A DNA stretch of 64,000 nt from Collimonas sp. PA-H2 (GTDB lineage: Bacteria > Pseudomonadota > Gammaproteobacteria > Burkholderiales > Burkholderiaceae_D). Location of the stretch: assembly GCF_002564105.1 (NCBI RefSeq), contig NZ_PDBX01000001.1, positions 744,001 through 808,000 of the forward strand. The letters are read 5' to 3'. The notes under the pieces are model-generated. The model did not search any database. It worked only from the letters and a program-made list of their open reading frames with translations, and was not told where the DNA came from. A program made the position numbers and the translations under genes. Positions 18,604-26,232 of this stretch are shown here, in pieces. Numbering within the stretch: position 1 is the first letter of the stretch; every line of letters starts with the position of its first letter.

Positions 18604-19173
18604 ATGAACAGTACAACCAAGATATTTGCGGTCTCGATGGCCGTCCTGCTGTCCGGCTGCGTCACCGCGCCAACCGGTCCCAATGTGATGGCGCTGCCTG
18701 GCGCCGGCAAGAGCTACGAACAGTTCCGCAATGACGAAGCAGCCTGCCAGCGTGCAGCGCAAGACCGCATAGGTCCATATGCACCGCAGGCGGCGGCAGA
18801 TAATGCTGTCGGCACAGCGGCAGCCGGCACCGTCATCGGCGCAGCAGCTGGCGCCCTGATCGGTGCGGCAACCGGCCGTGCCGGCGCCGGCGCGGCGATC
18901 GGCGGCGGTGTCGGTTTGCTGGCTGGCAGTTCGGTCGCCGGCGACTCGGCTGCGCGCAGCAGCTATGGCATGCAGCGTGAGTACAACAATGTGTATACCC
19001 AATGCATGTACGCCAAGGGCAACCAGGTACCGGTCTCCGGCGGCTATGCCAACAGCCGCCGCCAGTATGCGCCGCCGCAATATGCACCGGCGCCGCAGTA
19101 CTCGGTGCCGCCCGACTACTATCCGCCGCAACGCGGCAACTACGGCCCTCCGCCAGACTACGCGCCTTACTGA
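18604..19173 (+). CDS. Glycine-zipper lipoprotein
   Basis: A 189-aa lipoprotein: the signal ends with the lipobox LLSGC (Cys19). Residues 75-110 form a glycine zipper (AAGTVIGAAAGALIGAATGR and AGAAIGGGVGLLAG), typical of envelope proteins that insert in or pack against membranes. A YGMQREYNNVYTQCMYAKGN segment resembles the YMGG-type Gly-zipper family, and the C-terminal 40 residues are Tyr/Pro-rich like the upstream protein. It is probably outer-membrane associated; no specific role is known. A 12-bp perfect hairpin follows at 19195-19222. Confidence 0.85.
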   Translation: MNSTTKIFAVSMAVLLSGCVTAPTGPNVMALPGAGKSYEQFRNDEAACQRAAQDRIGPYAPQAAADNAVGTAAAGTVIGAAAGALIGAATGRAGAGAAIGGGVGLLAGSSVAGDSAARSSYGMQREYNNVYTQCMYAKGNQVPVSGGYANSRRQYAPPQYAPAPQYSVPPDYYPPQRGNYGPPPDYAPY

Positions 19174-19194
19174 TCCTGGCTGATCACGACCACT

Positions 19195-19222
19195 ACAAAG
19201 ACATGCTGCGGCATGTCTTTGT
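19195..19222 (+). terminator. Perfect hairpin after the glycine-zipper lipoprotein gene (weak terminator)
   Basis: ACAAAGACATGC (19195-19206) and GCATGTCTTTGT (19211-19222) form a 12-bp stem with a TGCG loop. There is no T run after it, so it may act as an RNA end-protecting hairpin rather than an efficient terminator. Confidence 0.5.
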
Positions 19223-19414
19223 GCATTCCGGGGCGTGCATTTCTGCTGCTGCCCGCCTCGAATTCCTCCTCCAGCGGATCTGAAGCAACGCGACTTTTGC
19301 CTTCGGCCCGGCCTCGCCTCAAGTTACAATATTGACAATGACGCGCCGCCATTTAATCCATGGCAATATGCAATCCCGTGGCGCCGACCTGTTTCAATCC
19401 CAAGGAGATAGAGG

Positions 19415-20806
19415 ATGAGTTTCATCGTAGTTATTCTGGCTTTGCTGTTCCTGATGTTTGTCGCTTATCGCGGCTACAGCGTTATCCTGTTTGCGCCGGT
19501 CGCCGCTCTCGGCGCGGTATTGCTGACCGATCCCGGCATGGTGGCGCCGATGTTCACCAGCGTCTTCATGGAAAAGATGGTGGGCTTCGTCAAGCTCTAC
19601 TTCCCGGTGTTCCTGCTCGGCGCGGTATTCGGCAAGGTAATCGAACTCTCCGGATTTTCCAAGTCCATCGTCTCCAGCGTGATCCAGGTGGTCGGACGGC
19701 AGCGCGCCATGCTCTCCATCGTGCTGGTATGCGGACTGCTGACCTACGGCGGCGTATCGCTGTTTGTGGTGGTGTTTGCGGTCTATCCGTTTGCCGCGGA
19801 AATGTTCCGCCAGGGCGGCATCCCGAAGCGCCTGATTCCCGGCACCATTGCCCTCGGCGCCTTTACCTTCACCATGGATTCCCTGCCAGGCACGCCGCAG
19901 ATCCAGAACATCATTCCCACCACCTTTTTCAATACCACCACCTGGGCCGCGCCTTGGCTGGGCGTGATCGGCGCCGTCTTCATCCTGGTCACCGGCCTGC
20001 TGTACCTGGAGTGGTGCCGCCGCAAGGCTGCCGCCAATGGCGAAGGCTATGGCACCGAACTGTTGAACGAGCCGGAGCCGATAGCCGACGGCAAGCTGCC
20101 GCATCCCTTGATCGCCCTGCTGCCGCTGGTGCTGGTAGGCGTCATGAACAAATTTTTCACTAGCTGGATCCCCACGGTCTACGGCGCCAGCCATGAAATG
20201 ACGCTGGCCGGCGCCAGCAAGCCGATCACCACCCAGGTGTCGGGCGTGGTGGCTATCTGGGCAGTGGAAGCCGCCCTGCTGATAGGGATTTTTTCAGTGC
20301 TGCTGTTCGCTTTTAAAAGCGTCAAGGAAAAATTCGCAGAAGGCAGCAAGGCCGCCGTCAGCGGCGCCTTGCTGGCATCGATGAACACCGCCTCCGAATA
20401 CGGCTTCGGCGCCGTCATCGCCGGCCTGCCAGGCTTTGTGGTAATCGCCAACGCCCTGAAAAGCATCCCCAACCCGCTGGTCAACGAAGCCGTCACCGTC
20501 ACCACCCTGGCCGGCGTCACCGGCTCCGCCTCCGGCGGCCTCAGCATCGCCCTCGCCGCCATGTCGCACACCTTCATAGAAAACGCCCAGGCCGCCGGCA
20601 TCCCCATGGAAGTCCTGCACCGCGTCGCCGCCATGGCCAGCGGCGGCATGGATACCCTGCCGCACAACGGCGCCGTGATTACCCTGCTGGCTGTAACCGG
20701 GCTATCGCACCGGCAGTCGTACAAGGATATTTTTGTGGTAACCCTGATCAAGACGGCAGCGGTGTTTGTGGTGATCGGGACTTACTACCTGACGGGCATA
20801 GTCTAA
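19415..20806 (+). CDS. GntP-family permease
   Basis: A 463-aa polytopic membrane protein beginning at ATG 19415 after AAGGAGATAGAGG, a strong ribosome site. About 12 hydrophobic segments are present, with GVSLFVVVFAVYPFAAEMFR, FTMDSLPGTPQIQNIIPT and GGMDTLPHNGAVITLLAV, which are typical of the GntP/citrate-transporter-like superfamily. GntP members import gluconate or other hydroxy acids with protons; a subgroup is linked with 3-hydroxybutyrate use. No catabolic gene is adjacent, so the substrate is unassigned. Downstream is the REP-like repeat cluster. Confidence 0.88.
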   Translation: MSFIVVILALLFLMFVAYRGYSVILFAPVAALGAVLLTDPGMVAPMFTSVFMEKMVGFVKLYFPVFLLGAVFGKVIELSGFSKSIVSSVIQVVGRQRAMLSIVLVCGLLTYGGVSLFVVVFAVYPFAAEMFRQGGIPKRLIPGTIALGAFTFTMDSLPGTPQIQNIIPTTFFNTTTWAAPWLGVIGAVFILVTGLLYLEWCRRKAAANGEGYGTELLNEPEPIADGKLPHPLIALLPLVLVGVMNKFFTSWIPTVYGASHEMTLAGASKPITTQVSGVVAIWAVEAALLIGIFSVLLFAFKSVKEKFAEGSKAAVSGALLASMNTASEYGFGAVIAGLPGFVVIANALKSIPNPLVNEAVTVTTLAGVTGSASGGLSIALAAMSHTFIENAQAAGIPMEVLHRVAAMASGGMDTLPHNGAVITLLAVTGLSHRQSYKDIFVVTLIKTAAVFVVIGTYYLTGIV

Positions 20807-20869
20807 AAAAACACACTGTCGCAGATGCTGTTTTTCACGTTTGGGGGTTGCCCTTGTTTTTGAATTACC

Positions 20870-21436
20870 GCGCAGGCAAGCAAAAGAAAGTGCATGCCTG
20901 CCACCGTTCTTAGCATGCCACCGCACGCACTCCGTAGCCCGTCAATTGGGGTCAGAGTAATTTTCGCAAAGAACGCGAAAAAAAACTCTGACCCCAATTG
21001 ACTATCGCGCCGCAGTTTTGACGTTGATGTTGCTTTTGACGTTGCCGTTGCCGTTGTTTTTGACGTACCCCGCATTGAGACGTTGCCAAATCCGGCGCGT
21101 GTCAGCCGGGAATTGTGGGGGACATGTTTGAGCCGAAGGCGAGTTTTGTCCCCCACCCGGCTGATACGCGCCGGATTTGGGGACCCGACCGAAGGGAGGG
21201 CAACGGCTTTGCGGTCGCCTTTTCTTTGCTTACTTTCTTTTGGCCGGGCCGCGCAGGCAAGCAAAAGAAAGTAAGTAGCTGCCGGGCTACCCCCGGCAAG
21301 CGTCCACGGAGTACAAAACGTTTTAGCAACCCTCAGACCATTCTTAGCATGCCACCGACCATGCTCCGTAGAACGTCAAATGGGGTCAGAGTAATTTTCG
21401 CAAAGGACGCGAAAAAAAACTCTGACCCCATTTGAC
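20870..21436. repeat. Composite cluster of REP-like palindromes with direct repeats
   Basis: In this gene-free stretch two 96-bp direct repeats (20907-21002 and 21341-21436) each end in a hairpin with arms GTCAAnTGGGGTCAGAGT and its complement (20941-21002; 21375-21436). Between them lie a TTTTGACGTTG-rich stretch (21015-21065), a large inverted repeat (21086-21180) and a CTTACTTTCTTTTG/CAAAAGAAAGTAAG inverted repeat (21229-21275). A 22-bp direct repeat starts at 20870 and 21251. The hairpins resemble elements mobilised by REP-associated tyrosine transposases, but no such gene is in this window. Confidence 0.8.
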
Positions 21437-21476
21437 TGCTTAGCGGGTGATTTACAGTGCTGGCTTGGCGGAAATG

Positions 21477-22820
21477 CTAGTTCAGAGCGGGCAAACGCAA
21501 GGTCACTTCCAGGCCGCCCGCCGGGTGATTCCGCAACTGCAAAGTAGCCCGGTGATTCTCCGCGATATTCCGCGCAATCGTCAGCCCAAGCCCGGTGCCG
21601 CCAGTATCCCGCGACCGCGAAGTCTCCAGCCGGAAGAATGGATCAAACACCCTCTCCAGCAATTCCGCAGGAATCCCCACCCCGCCATCCCGAATACGGA
21701 TCACGATATCCGCCCCCTCCCGCCCCACCTGCAAACGCGCATAACGCCCGTACTTGGTCGCGTTATCCACCAGATTAATCAGGCAACGACGCAAAGCGTT
21801 AGGCTGCGCCACGATCGAAGCCCGCGTGCGCCCCTCCAGCGTGACATCCTGCCGCGCATCCACCGCATCGGCACAGACGCTATCGAGCAAGGAATCGATA
21901 TCCAGCTTCTGCATCGCCTCCGCCGAATCCATGCTGCGCGCCAGATCCAGCCCCTCGCGCACCATGCTCTGCATGACCGCCAGGTCCTCCAGCAATTTCT
22001 GGCGCAATTCGCCGTCGCCCACTTTTTCCAGGCGCAGGCGCAAGCGCGTCAAAGGCGTCTGCAAATCATGCGTGATCGCCGCCAGCATGTGAGTCCGATG
22101 CTGGATCTGCCGCTTGATGCGCGCCTGCATGGCATTGAAAGCGGTCGCAGCCTGCCGCACTTCGGTAGGCCCGCTTTCATCCAGCGGCGGCCGGTCGATA
22201 TCGCTGCCCAGTTCGCCGGCGGCATTCGCCAGCAGCTGGATCGGGCGCGCCGTCATCTTGGCGACGACAAACGCCAGCACCGCGATCAGCACCATGAACA
22301 AGGCGAAATACAGCGAAGGAAAAGGCATCCCGGGCGGCCTTCCGCCGGGTGCGCCGGGCTCGCGCATCACGCGCAGCTTGACCTTCAGGACGGCGCCGTC
22401 CTTGAGGGCGACATATACCGCCTGGCATTCATCGAAATGGCGAGGACCAGTGCGTTCACGCAGCTTGCAATCCTTCTGCTTGACGACGGTCACGCGGCGT
22501 TCGCTGCCCAGCTTGGATTTTATCGCGCTCGTCAGCGAGGGGTTGTCGTTGACCGTCGGTTCGGTTTCGTTGACCAGGCTAGACTCGAGACCGAATTTTT
22601 CACTGGTCTGCAGCACGATGCTGCGGGTATCGGGACCGACATTGTCGATTGAAATGACGATCTGCTCGATGCGGTCGGCAATCCGCGATTCGTACCATTC
22701 CTTGAAATTCTTGCGCCGTTCGCTATCCGCCAGCCAGCCAGTGCTGCCGACCGCAACCAGGATCCCCGCCAGCAGAATCAGGAATACCCGGTTCGCCACC
22801 GAGCCAAAGAAATTTCTCAC
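21477..22820 (-). CDS. Sensor histidine kinase, EnvZ-like
   Basis: A 447-aa kinase beginning at GTG 22820. Membrane segments are at residues 10-30 and 170-188, with an about 140-residue periplasmic domain between; a HAMP linker (ARPIQLLANAAGELG) follows. The phosphoacceptor motif is AAITHDLQTPLTRLR with His251, of the EnvZ/CpxA-like HDxxTP type. ATP-binding boxes are NLVDNATKYG, IRDGGVGIPAELLERVFDPFFR and GTGLGLTIARNIAE. It starts 55 bases after the OmpR-like gene and forms an operon with it. The neighbouring divergent Spy-like gene suggests an envelope-stress input. Confidence 0.92.
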   Translation of the reverse strand: MRNFFGSVANRVFLILLAGILVAVGSTGWLADSERRKNFKEWYESRIADRIEQIVISIDNVGPDTRSIVLQTSEKFGLESSLVNETEPTVNDNPSLTSAIKSKLGSERRVTVVKQKDCKLRERTGPRHFDECQAVYVALKDGAVLKVKLRVMREPGAPGGRPPGMPFPSLYFALFMVLIAVLAFVVAKMTARPIQLLANAAGELGSDIDRPPLDESGPTEVRQAATAFNAMQARIKRQIQHRTHMLAAITHDLQTPLTRLRLRLEKVGDGELRQKLLEDLAVMQSMVREGLDLARSMDSAEAMQKLDIDSLLDSVCADAVDARQDVTLEGRTRASIVAQPNALRRCLINLVDNATKYGRYARLQVGREGADIVIRIRDGGVGIPAELLERVFDPFFRLETSRSRDTGGTGLGLTIARNIAENHRATLQLRNHPAGGLEVTLRLPALN

Positions 22821-22875
22821 TGACAGTATTCCTTTTTCTACCGAGCGGACGTCGCGACTGGATCATGCAGCCGCA

Positions 22876-23598
22876 TCACGACTCTACTGTCACTGCGGTG
22901 GCCAGGACATAGCCTTCGTTGCGCACGGTCTTGATGATTACTGGCGTGCGGGCATCGTCGCCCAGCTTCTGGCGCAGGCGGCTGATCTGGATGTCGACCG
23001 AACGGTCGAAAGGATCGGATTCGCGGCCCTGGGTCAGTTCCAGCAGCTGGTCGCGGTTCAGCACCCGGTTCGGATGATCGAGGAACACCTTGAGAATGCG
23101 ATATTCCGCACCCGACAAGGCCACCACCAGGCCGTCGTGGTTGACCAGGTGGCGCGCGATCAGGTCCAGCGTCCAGTGGCCGAACTGGATCTGCTGGGCT
23201 TCCGGCGACGCCATATTCGGCGGCAAGGCTTGGGTGCGGCGCAACACGCTGCGGATGCGGGCAAACAGCTCGCGCGGCTCGAACGGCTTCGACAGATAGT
23301 CGTCGGCGCCCATTTCCAGCCCCAGGATGCGGTCCAGCGGCTCGCCGCGCGCGGTCAGCATGATCACCGGGATATTCGAATCGGCGCGCAGATTGCGGCA
23401 CAGCGTCAGGCCGTCTTCGCCCGGCAAGGTAAGATCCAGCACCACCAGGTCGACCCGGGTTTCCGCCAGCACTTTGCGCATGTCGCTGCCGTTGGTCGCC
23501 ATCAGGGTGCGGAAGCCATTGGCATCCAGGTATTCGGCCAGCAAAGTCCGGATTTCGTGGTCGTCGTCGACCACCAATATATGAGCAGCGGTTTCCAT
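22876..23598 (-). CDS. Two-component response regulator, OmpR-like
   Basis: A 240-aa OmpR-family regulator from ATG 23598. The receiver has VVDDDHEIRTLL, phosphoacceptor Asp55 (VVLDLTLPGEDG), Thr in MLTARG and Lys in LSKPFEPREL. The DNA-binding domain ends with FDRSVDIQISRLRQKLGDD and TVRNEGYVLA, the standard winged-helix pattern. It is the first gene of a pair with the EnvZ-like kinase and lies head to head with a Spy/CpxP-like gene across 355 bases that contain two GGATACAAAGC direct repeats, plausible binding sites for this regulator. Confidence 0.93.
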   Translation of the reverse strand: METAAHILVVDDDHEIRTLLAEYLDANGFRTLMATNGSDMRKVLAETRVDLVVLDLTLPGEDGLTLCRNLRADSNIPVIMLTARGEPLDRILGLEMGADDYLSKPFEPRELFARIRSVLRRTQALPPNMASPEAQQIQFGHWTLDLIARHLVNHDGLVVALSGAEYRILKVFLDHPNRVLNRDQLLELTQGRESDPFDRSVDIQISRLRQKLGDDARTPVIIKTVRNEGYVLATAVTVES

Positions 23599-23824
23599 GT
23601 GCTTGATTATCCTAGTAGCTGCAGTAAGACCGGAAGTACGGCCAATCCAAAATTCAGGCTATCCATGCCGGTCATCGTCGTTGATAACGATGCATTCAAG
23701 ACAAACTATAGCCGATACGCAACGACAGCAAGTATTTGCCGTTTTCGGGATTATGGCAAGCCGGCGCAAGAAAGACGATAGTAATTTGTATATTGGCATA
23801 TCCGCCACGCACCCCGACACTTTA

Positions 23825-23866
23825 GGATACAAAGCAAACTTGACGCCATACATGCGGATACAAAGC
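23825..23866. promoter_or_regulatory. GGATACAAAGC direct repeats, candidate response-regulator operator
   Basis: Two perfect 11-bp copies lie at 23825-23835 and 23856-23866, 31 bp apart start to start, about three helical turns, so on one DNA face. They are 88-118 bases before the Spy-like gene in the 355-base divergent gap shared with the OmpR-like regulator gene. OmpR-family proteins commonly bind direct repeats. The assignment is inferred from position; the rest of the gap shows nothing I can name. Confidence 0.5.
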
Positions 23867-23953
23867 TCGATCTCTATGAAAAACCGGCGATACACCAGCG
23901 CGTTCCAATGCGAACTGTGCGGATTGCACTCACATTCATAGAAGGACTCCACC

Positions 23954-24460
23954 ATGTTCAAGCTTCGCAAACAATTACTGATCGGCGTGACTGCATTGAG
24001 CATTGCCACCATGGGCCTGACTGCCTACGCCCAGACCGACGGCGCCAGGAAGGGCCCGCCGACACCGGAACAGCAAGCCAAATTCGCCGACCGCATGGCA
24101 AAAATGCAGGCCAAATGGCATGACGACCTGAAGATCACGGCAGCGCAGGAACCTGCCTGGCAAACCTTCATCGGCAAGATCAAGCCGGTCCGGCCGGCCG
24201 AGCCGCCCAAGCGCCCAAGCAAGGAAGACTGGGACAAACTGACAGCGCCGGAACGCCTGGAGCACCGGATGGAATTCCTGAAACGCGCTGAAACCCGCCT
24301 GGCCGACCATACTGCCGCGGTCAAGGAATTCTATGCTGTCCTGACGCCGGTGCAGCAAAAGGTCTTTGACGAGCACTTCAAGCAGCTGGAAAAACGCCGT
24401 TTCGGCCATCACGGTGAGCACCGCGGCGGCCCTGACGGCGCTCCGGAAGGCCGTCCATAA
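23954..24460 (+). CDS. Spy/CpxP-like periplasmic LTXXQ-motif protein
   Basis: A 168-aa exported protein. The signal peptide (MFKLRKQLLIGVTALSIATM, cleavage after AYA, about residue 26) is followed by a charged, helical mature chain with LKITAAQEPAWQTFI near residue 55 and LTPVQQKVFDEHF near residue 136, the two LTXXQ-type motifs of the Spy/CpxP family. These proteins act as periplasmic chaperones or as stress-sensor inhibitors. The His/Gly/Arg-rich tail (FGHHGEHRGG) could bind metal. It is divergent from an OmpR/EnvZ-like system, the arrangement seen for cpxP and cpxRA. Confidence 0.85.
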   Translation: MFKLRKQLLIGVTALSIATMGLTAYAQTDGARKGPPTPEQQAKFADRMAKMQAKWHDDLKITAAQEPAWQTFIGKIKPVRPAEPPKRPSKEDWDKLTAPERLEHRMEFLKRAETRLADHTAAVKEFYAVLTPVQQKVFDEHFKQLEKRRFGHHGEHRGGPDGAPEGRP

Positions 24461-24509
24461 CGCGGGAGCCAGATCCCGCCGCCGGCCCCTGCCGGGCCGG
24501 GCAACAGGC

Positions 24510-24556
24510 GAAGCCGTAGACGTTGCGCGCATCACGGCGCGCAACCCTGCGGCTTC
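24510..24556 (+). terminator. Long hairpin after the Spy-like gene, candidate terminator
   Basis: Nested arms GAAGCCG/CGGCTTC (24510-24516, 24550-24556) and TTGCGCGC/GCGCGCAA (24523-24530, 24537-24544) make a stable hairpin 50 bases after the stop. The following sequence ATCATTTG has only a short T run. The remainder of the 328-base gap before mdtA shows no other feature; the mdtA promoter should be in 24640-24788. Confidence 0.5.
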
Positions 24557-24788
24557 ATCATTTGCCGCCCTGCTTTTGGCGCGCGGCAGCCGCCAATTGC
24601 CGTTGGCATTGCCTGCCGCTACACTGCCAGACGCCGTTCATTAATTTGAAACAATTTCTAATAAATACACACGGCGGTAAAATTTACTCGCTAAACTCAT
24701 GTAATTACACTTCGACAATCCGTTGACTCCTGATTCCAGCGGATCCAGCATTGCATCCGACCACACTCTGACTGACCTCCTGCCTGCG

Positions 24789-26210
24789 ATGACTACTACA
24801 CCGACTCCAAAAATCGACCAACCTAGCCAGCCGCAAAGCCGGCCTGCCCTGCTTCCCAACCAGCGCCAGGACGGATTTCAGCGCGGCTGGCTGTGGCTGG
24901 TTGCAGTCGTGGTGCTGGCCTTGGCAGCCTACCTGATCTGGGGTCGCACTCATCCGGCCGCCGACGGCGCCGCGGGAAAGCCAGACCAGGCAGGGCAAGC
25001 CGCAAACGGCGGCGCTAAAGGCGCGGGTAAAGGTGGTAAGCGCGGCGCCTTCGCCGGCGCCGGCGGTCCATTGCCGGTCGGTGTCGCGGTCGCCAAGAGC
25101 GGCGATATCAACATCTATATTTCGGGCCTGGGCAGCGTCACTCCCGAAGCCACGGCTATCGTCAAGAGCCGGGTCGACGGCCAGTTGATGAAATTGCATT
25201 TCCAGGAAGGCCAGGTAGTGAAAGCCGGCGCCTTGCTGGCAGAACTGGATCCGCGCCCTTACCAGGTTGCCGTGACGCAGGCCGAAGGCCAACTGGCCAA
25301 AGACACTGCCTTGCTGAAAGCCGCGCAAATCGATTTGCAGCGCTATCGCACCTTGCTGGCGCAGGATTCCATTGCCAGCCAGCAGGTCGATACCCAGGCG
25401 GCGCTGGTCAAGCAATATGAAGGCACGGTCAAGTCGGACCAGGGTTCGCTCGACAGCGCCCGTCTGCAGCTCACCTACTCGCGTGTCACCGCGCCGATCG
25501 GCGGCCGTCTAGGCCTGCGCCAGGTCGACCTCGGCAACGTGGTGCATGCCAGCGACACCAACGGCATCGTCATCATCACCCAGTTACAGCCGATCACCAC
25601 CGTATTCAGCATTCCCGAAGATAATATCCCCAGCGTCATGAAGCAGATCCAGGCCGGCAAGAAACTGCCGACCGACGTCTGGGACCGCGACCAGAAGAAC
25701 AAGCTCGACAGCGGCTACCTGCTCACCATCGACAACCAGGTCGACAGCACTACCGGCACGGTCAAGCTGAAAGCTGAATTGCCGAATGCCGGCTACACCT
25801 TGTTCCCGAGCCAGTTCGTCAATGCCCGCATGCTGCTCGACACCCGCAAGAACGCCATCGTGATTCCGAACGCCGCTATCCAGCGCGGTTCCAAAGGCAC
25901 TTTCGTGTATGTGGTCAAGCCCGACCACAGCGTCACCATCCGCCAGGTAATGGCCGGTCCGACCGAAGGCGAATCGACCGCCATCGAGCAAGGCATCGCC
26001 GCCGGCGAAACCGTCGTCATCGACGGCATCGACAAACTCAAGGAAGGCGCCAAAGTGGAGCCCGTGATGCGCGGCGGTCCTGCCGCGGCGCCAGCCGCCG
26101 CCGATGCCGCCGGCGCCCACAAGGGCGGCCACCGCCGTCGCCAGGATGGCGCTGCCGCTGGCGATGCGCCTGCCGCGCCCGCCGCCGCCAACAAGAGCAA
26201 CAGCCAATAA
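24789..26210 (+). CDS. mdtA: RND efflux periplasmic adaptor (MdtA-like)
   Basis: The frame is open from a TTG at 24723, but ATG 24789 (MTTTPTPKIDQPSQPQSRPA) is preferred; it puts the membrane anchor (GWLWLVAVVVLALAAYLIWG) at residues 35-55. The 473-aa protein is a membrane-fusion protein: a lipoyl half-motif (VKSRVDGQLMKLHFQEGQVV), a coiled-coil hairpin with AALVKQYEGTVKSDQGSLDS, and the second half (YSRVTAPIGGRLGLRQVDLG). A Gly/Lys-rich linker precedes the domain and an Ala/Pro-rich tail follows. It links the two RND pumps downstream with the outer-membrane factor of the same operon. Confidence 0.9.
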   Translation: MTTTPTPKIDQPSQPQSRPALLPNQRQDGFQRGWLWLVAVVVLALAAYLIWGRTHPAADGAAGKPDQAGQAANGGAKGAGKGGKRGAFAGAGGPLPVGVAVAKSGDINIYISGLGSVTPEATAIVKSRVDGQLMKLHFQEGQVVKAGALLAELDPRPYQVAVTQAEGQLAKDTALLKAAQIDLQRYRTLLAQDSIASQQVDTQAALVKQYEGTVKSDQGSLDSARLQLTYSRVTAPIGGRLGLRQVDLGNVVHASDTNGIVIITQLQPITTVFSIPEDNIPSVMKQIQAGKKLPTDVWDRDQKNKLDSGYLLTIDNQVDSTTGTVKLKAELPNAGYTLFPSQFVNARMLLDTRKNAIVIPNAAIQRGSKGTFVYVVKPDHSVTIRQVMAGPTEGESTAIEQGIAAGETVVIDGIDKLKEGAKVEPVMRGGPAAAPAAADAAGAHKGGHRRRQDGAAAGDAPAAPAAANKSNSQ

Positions 26211-26232
26211 CCGGCTGTAAAGAACGGAACGC

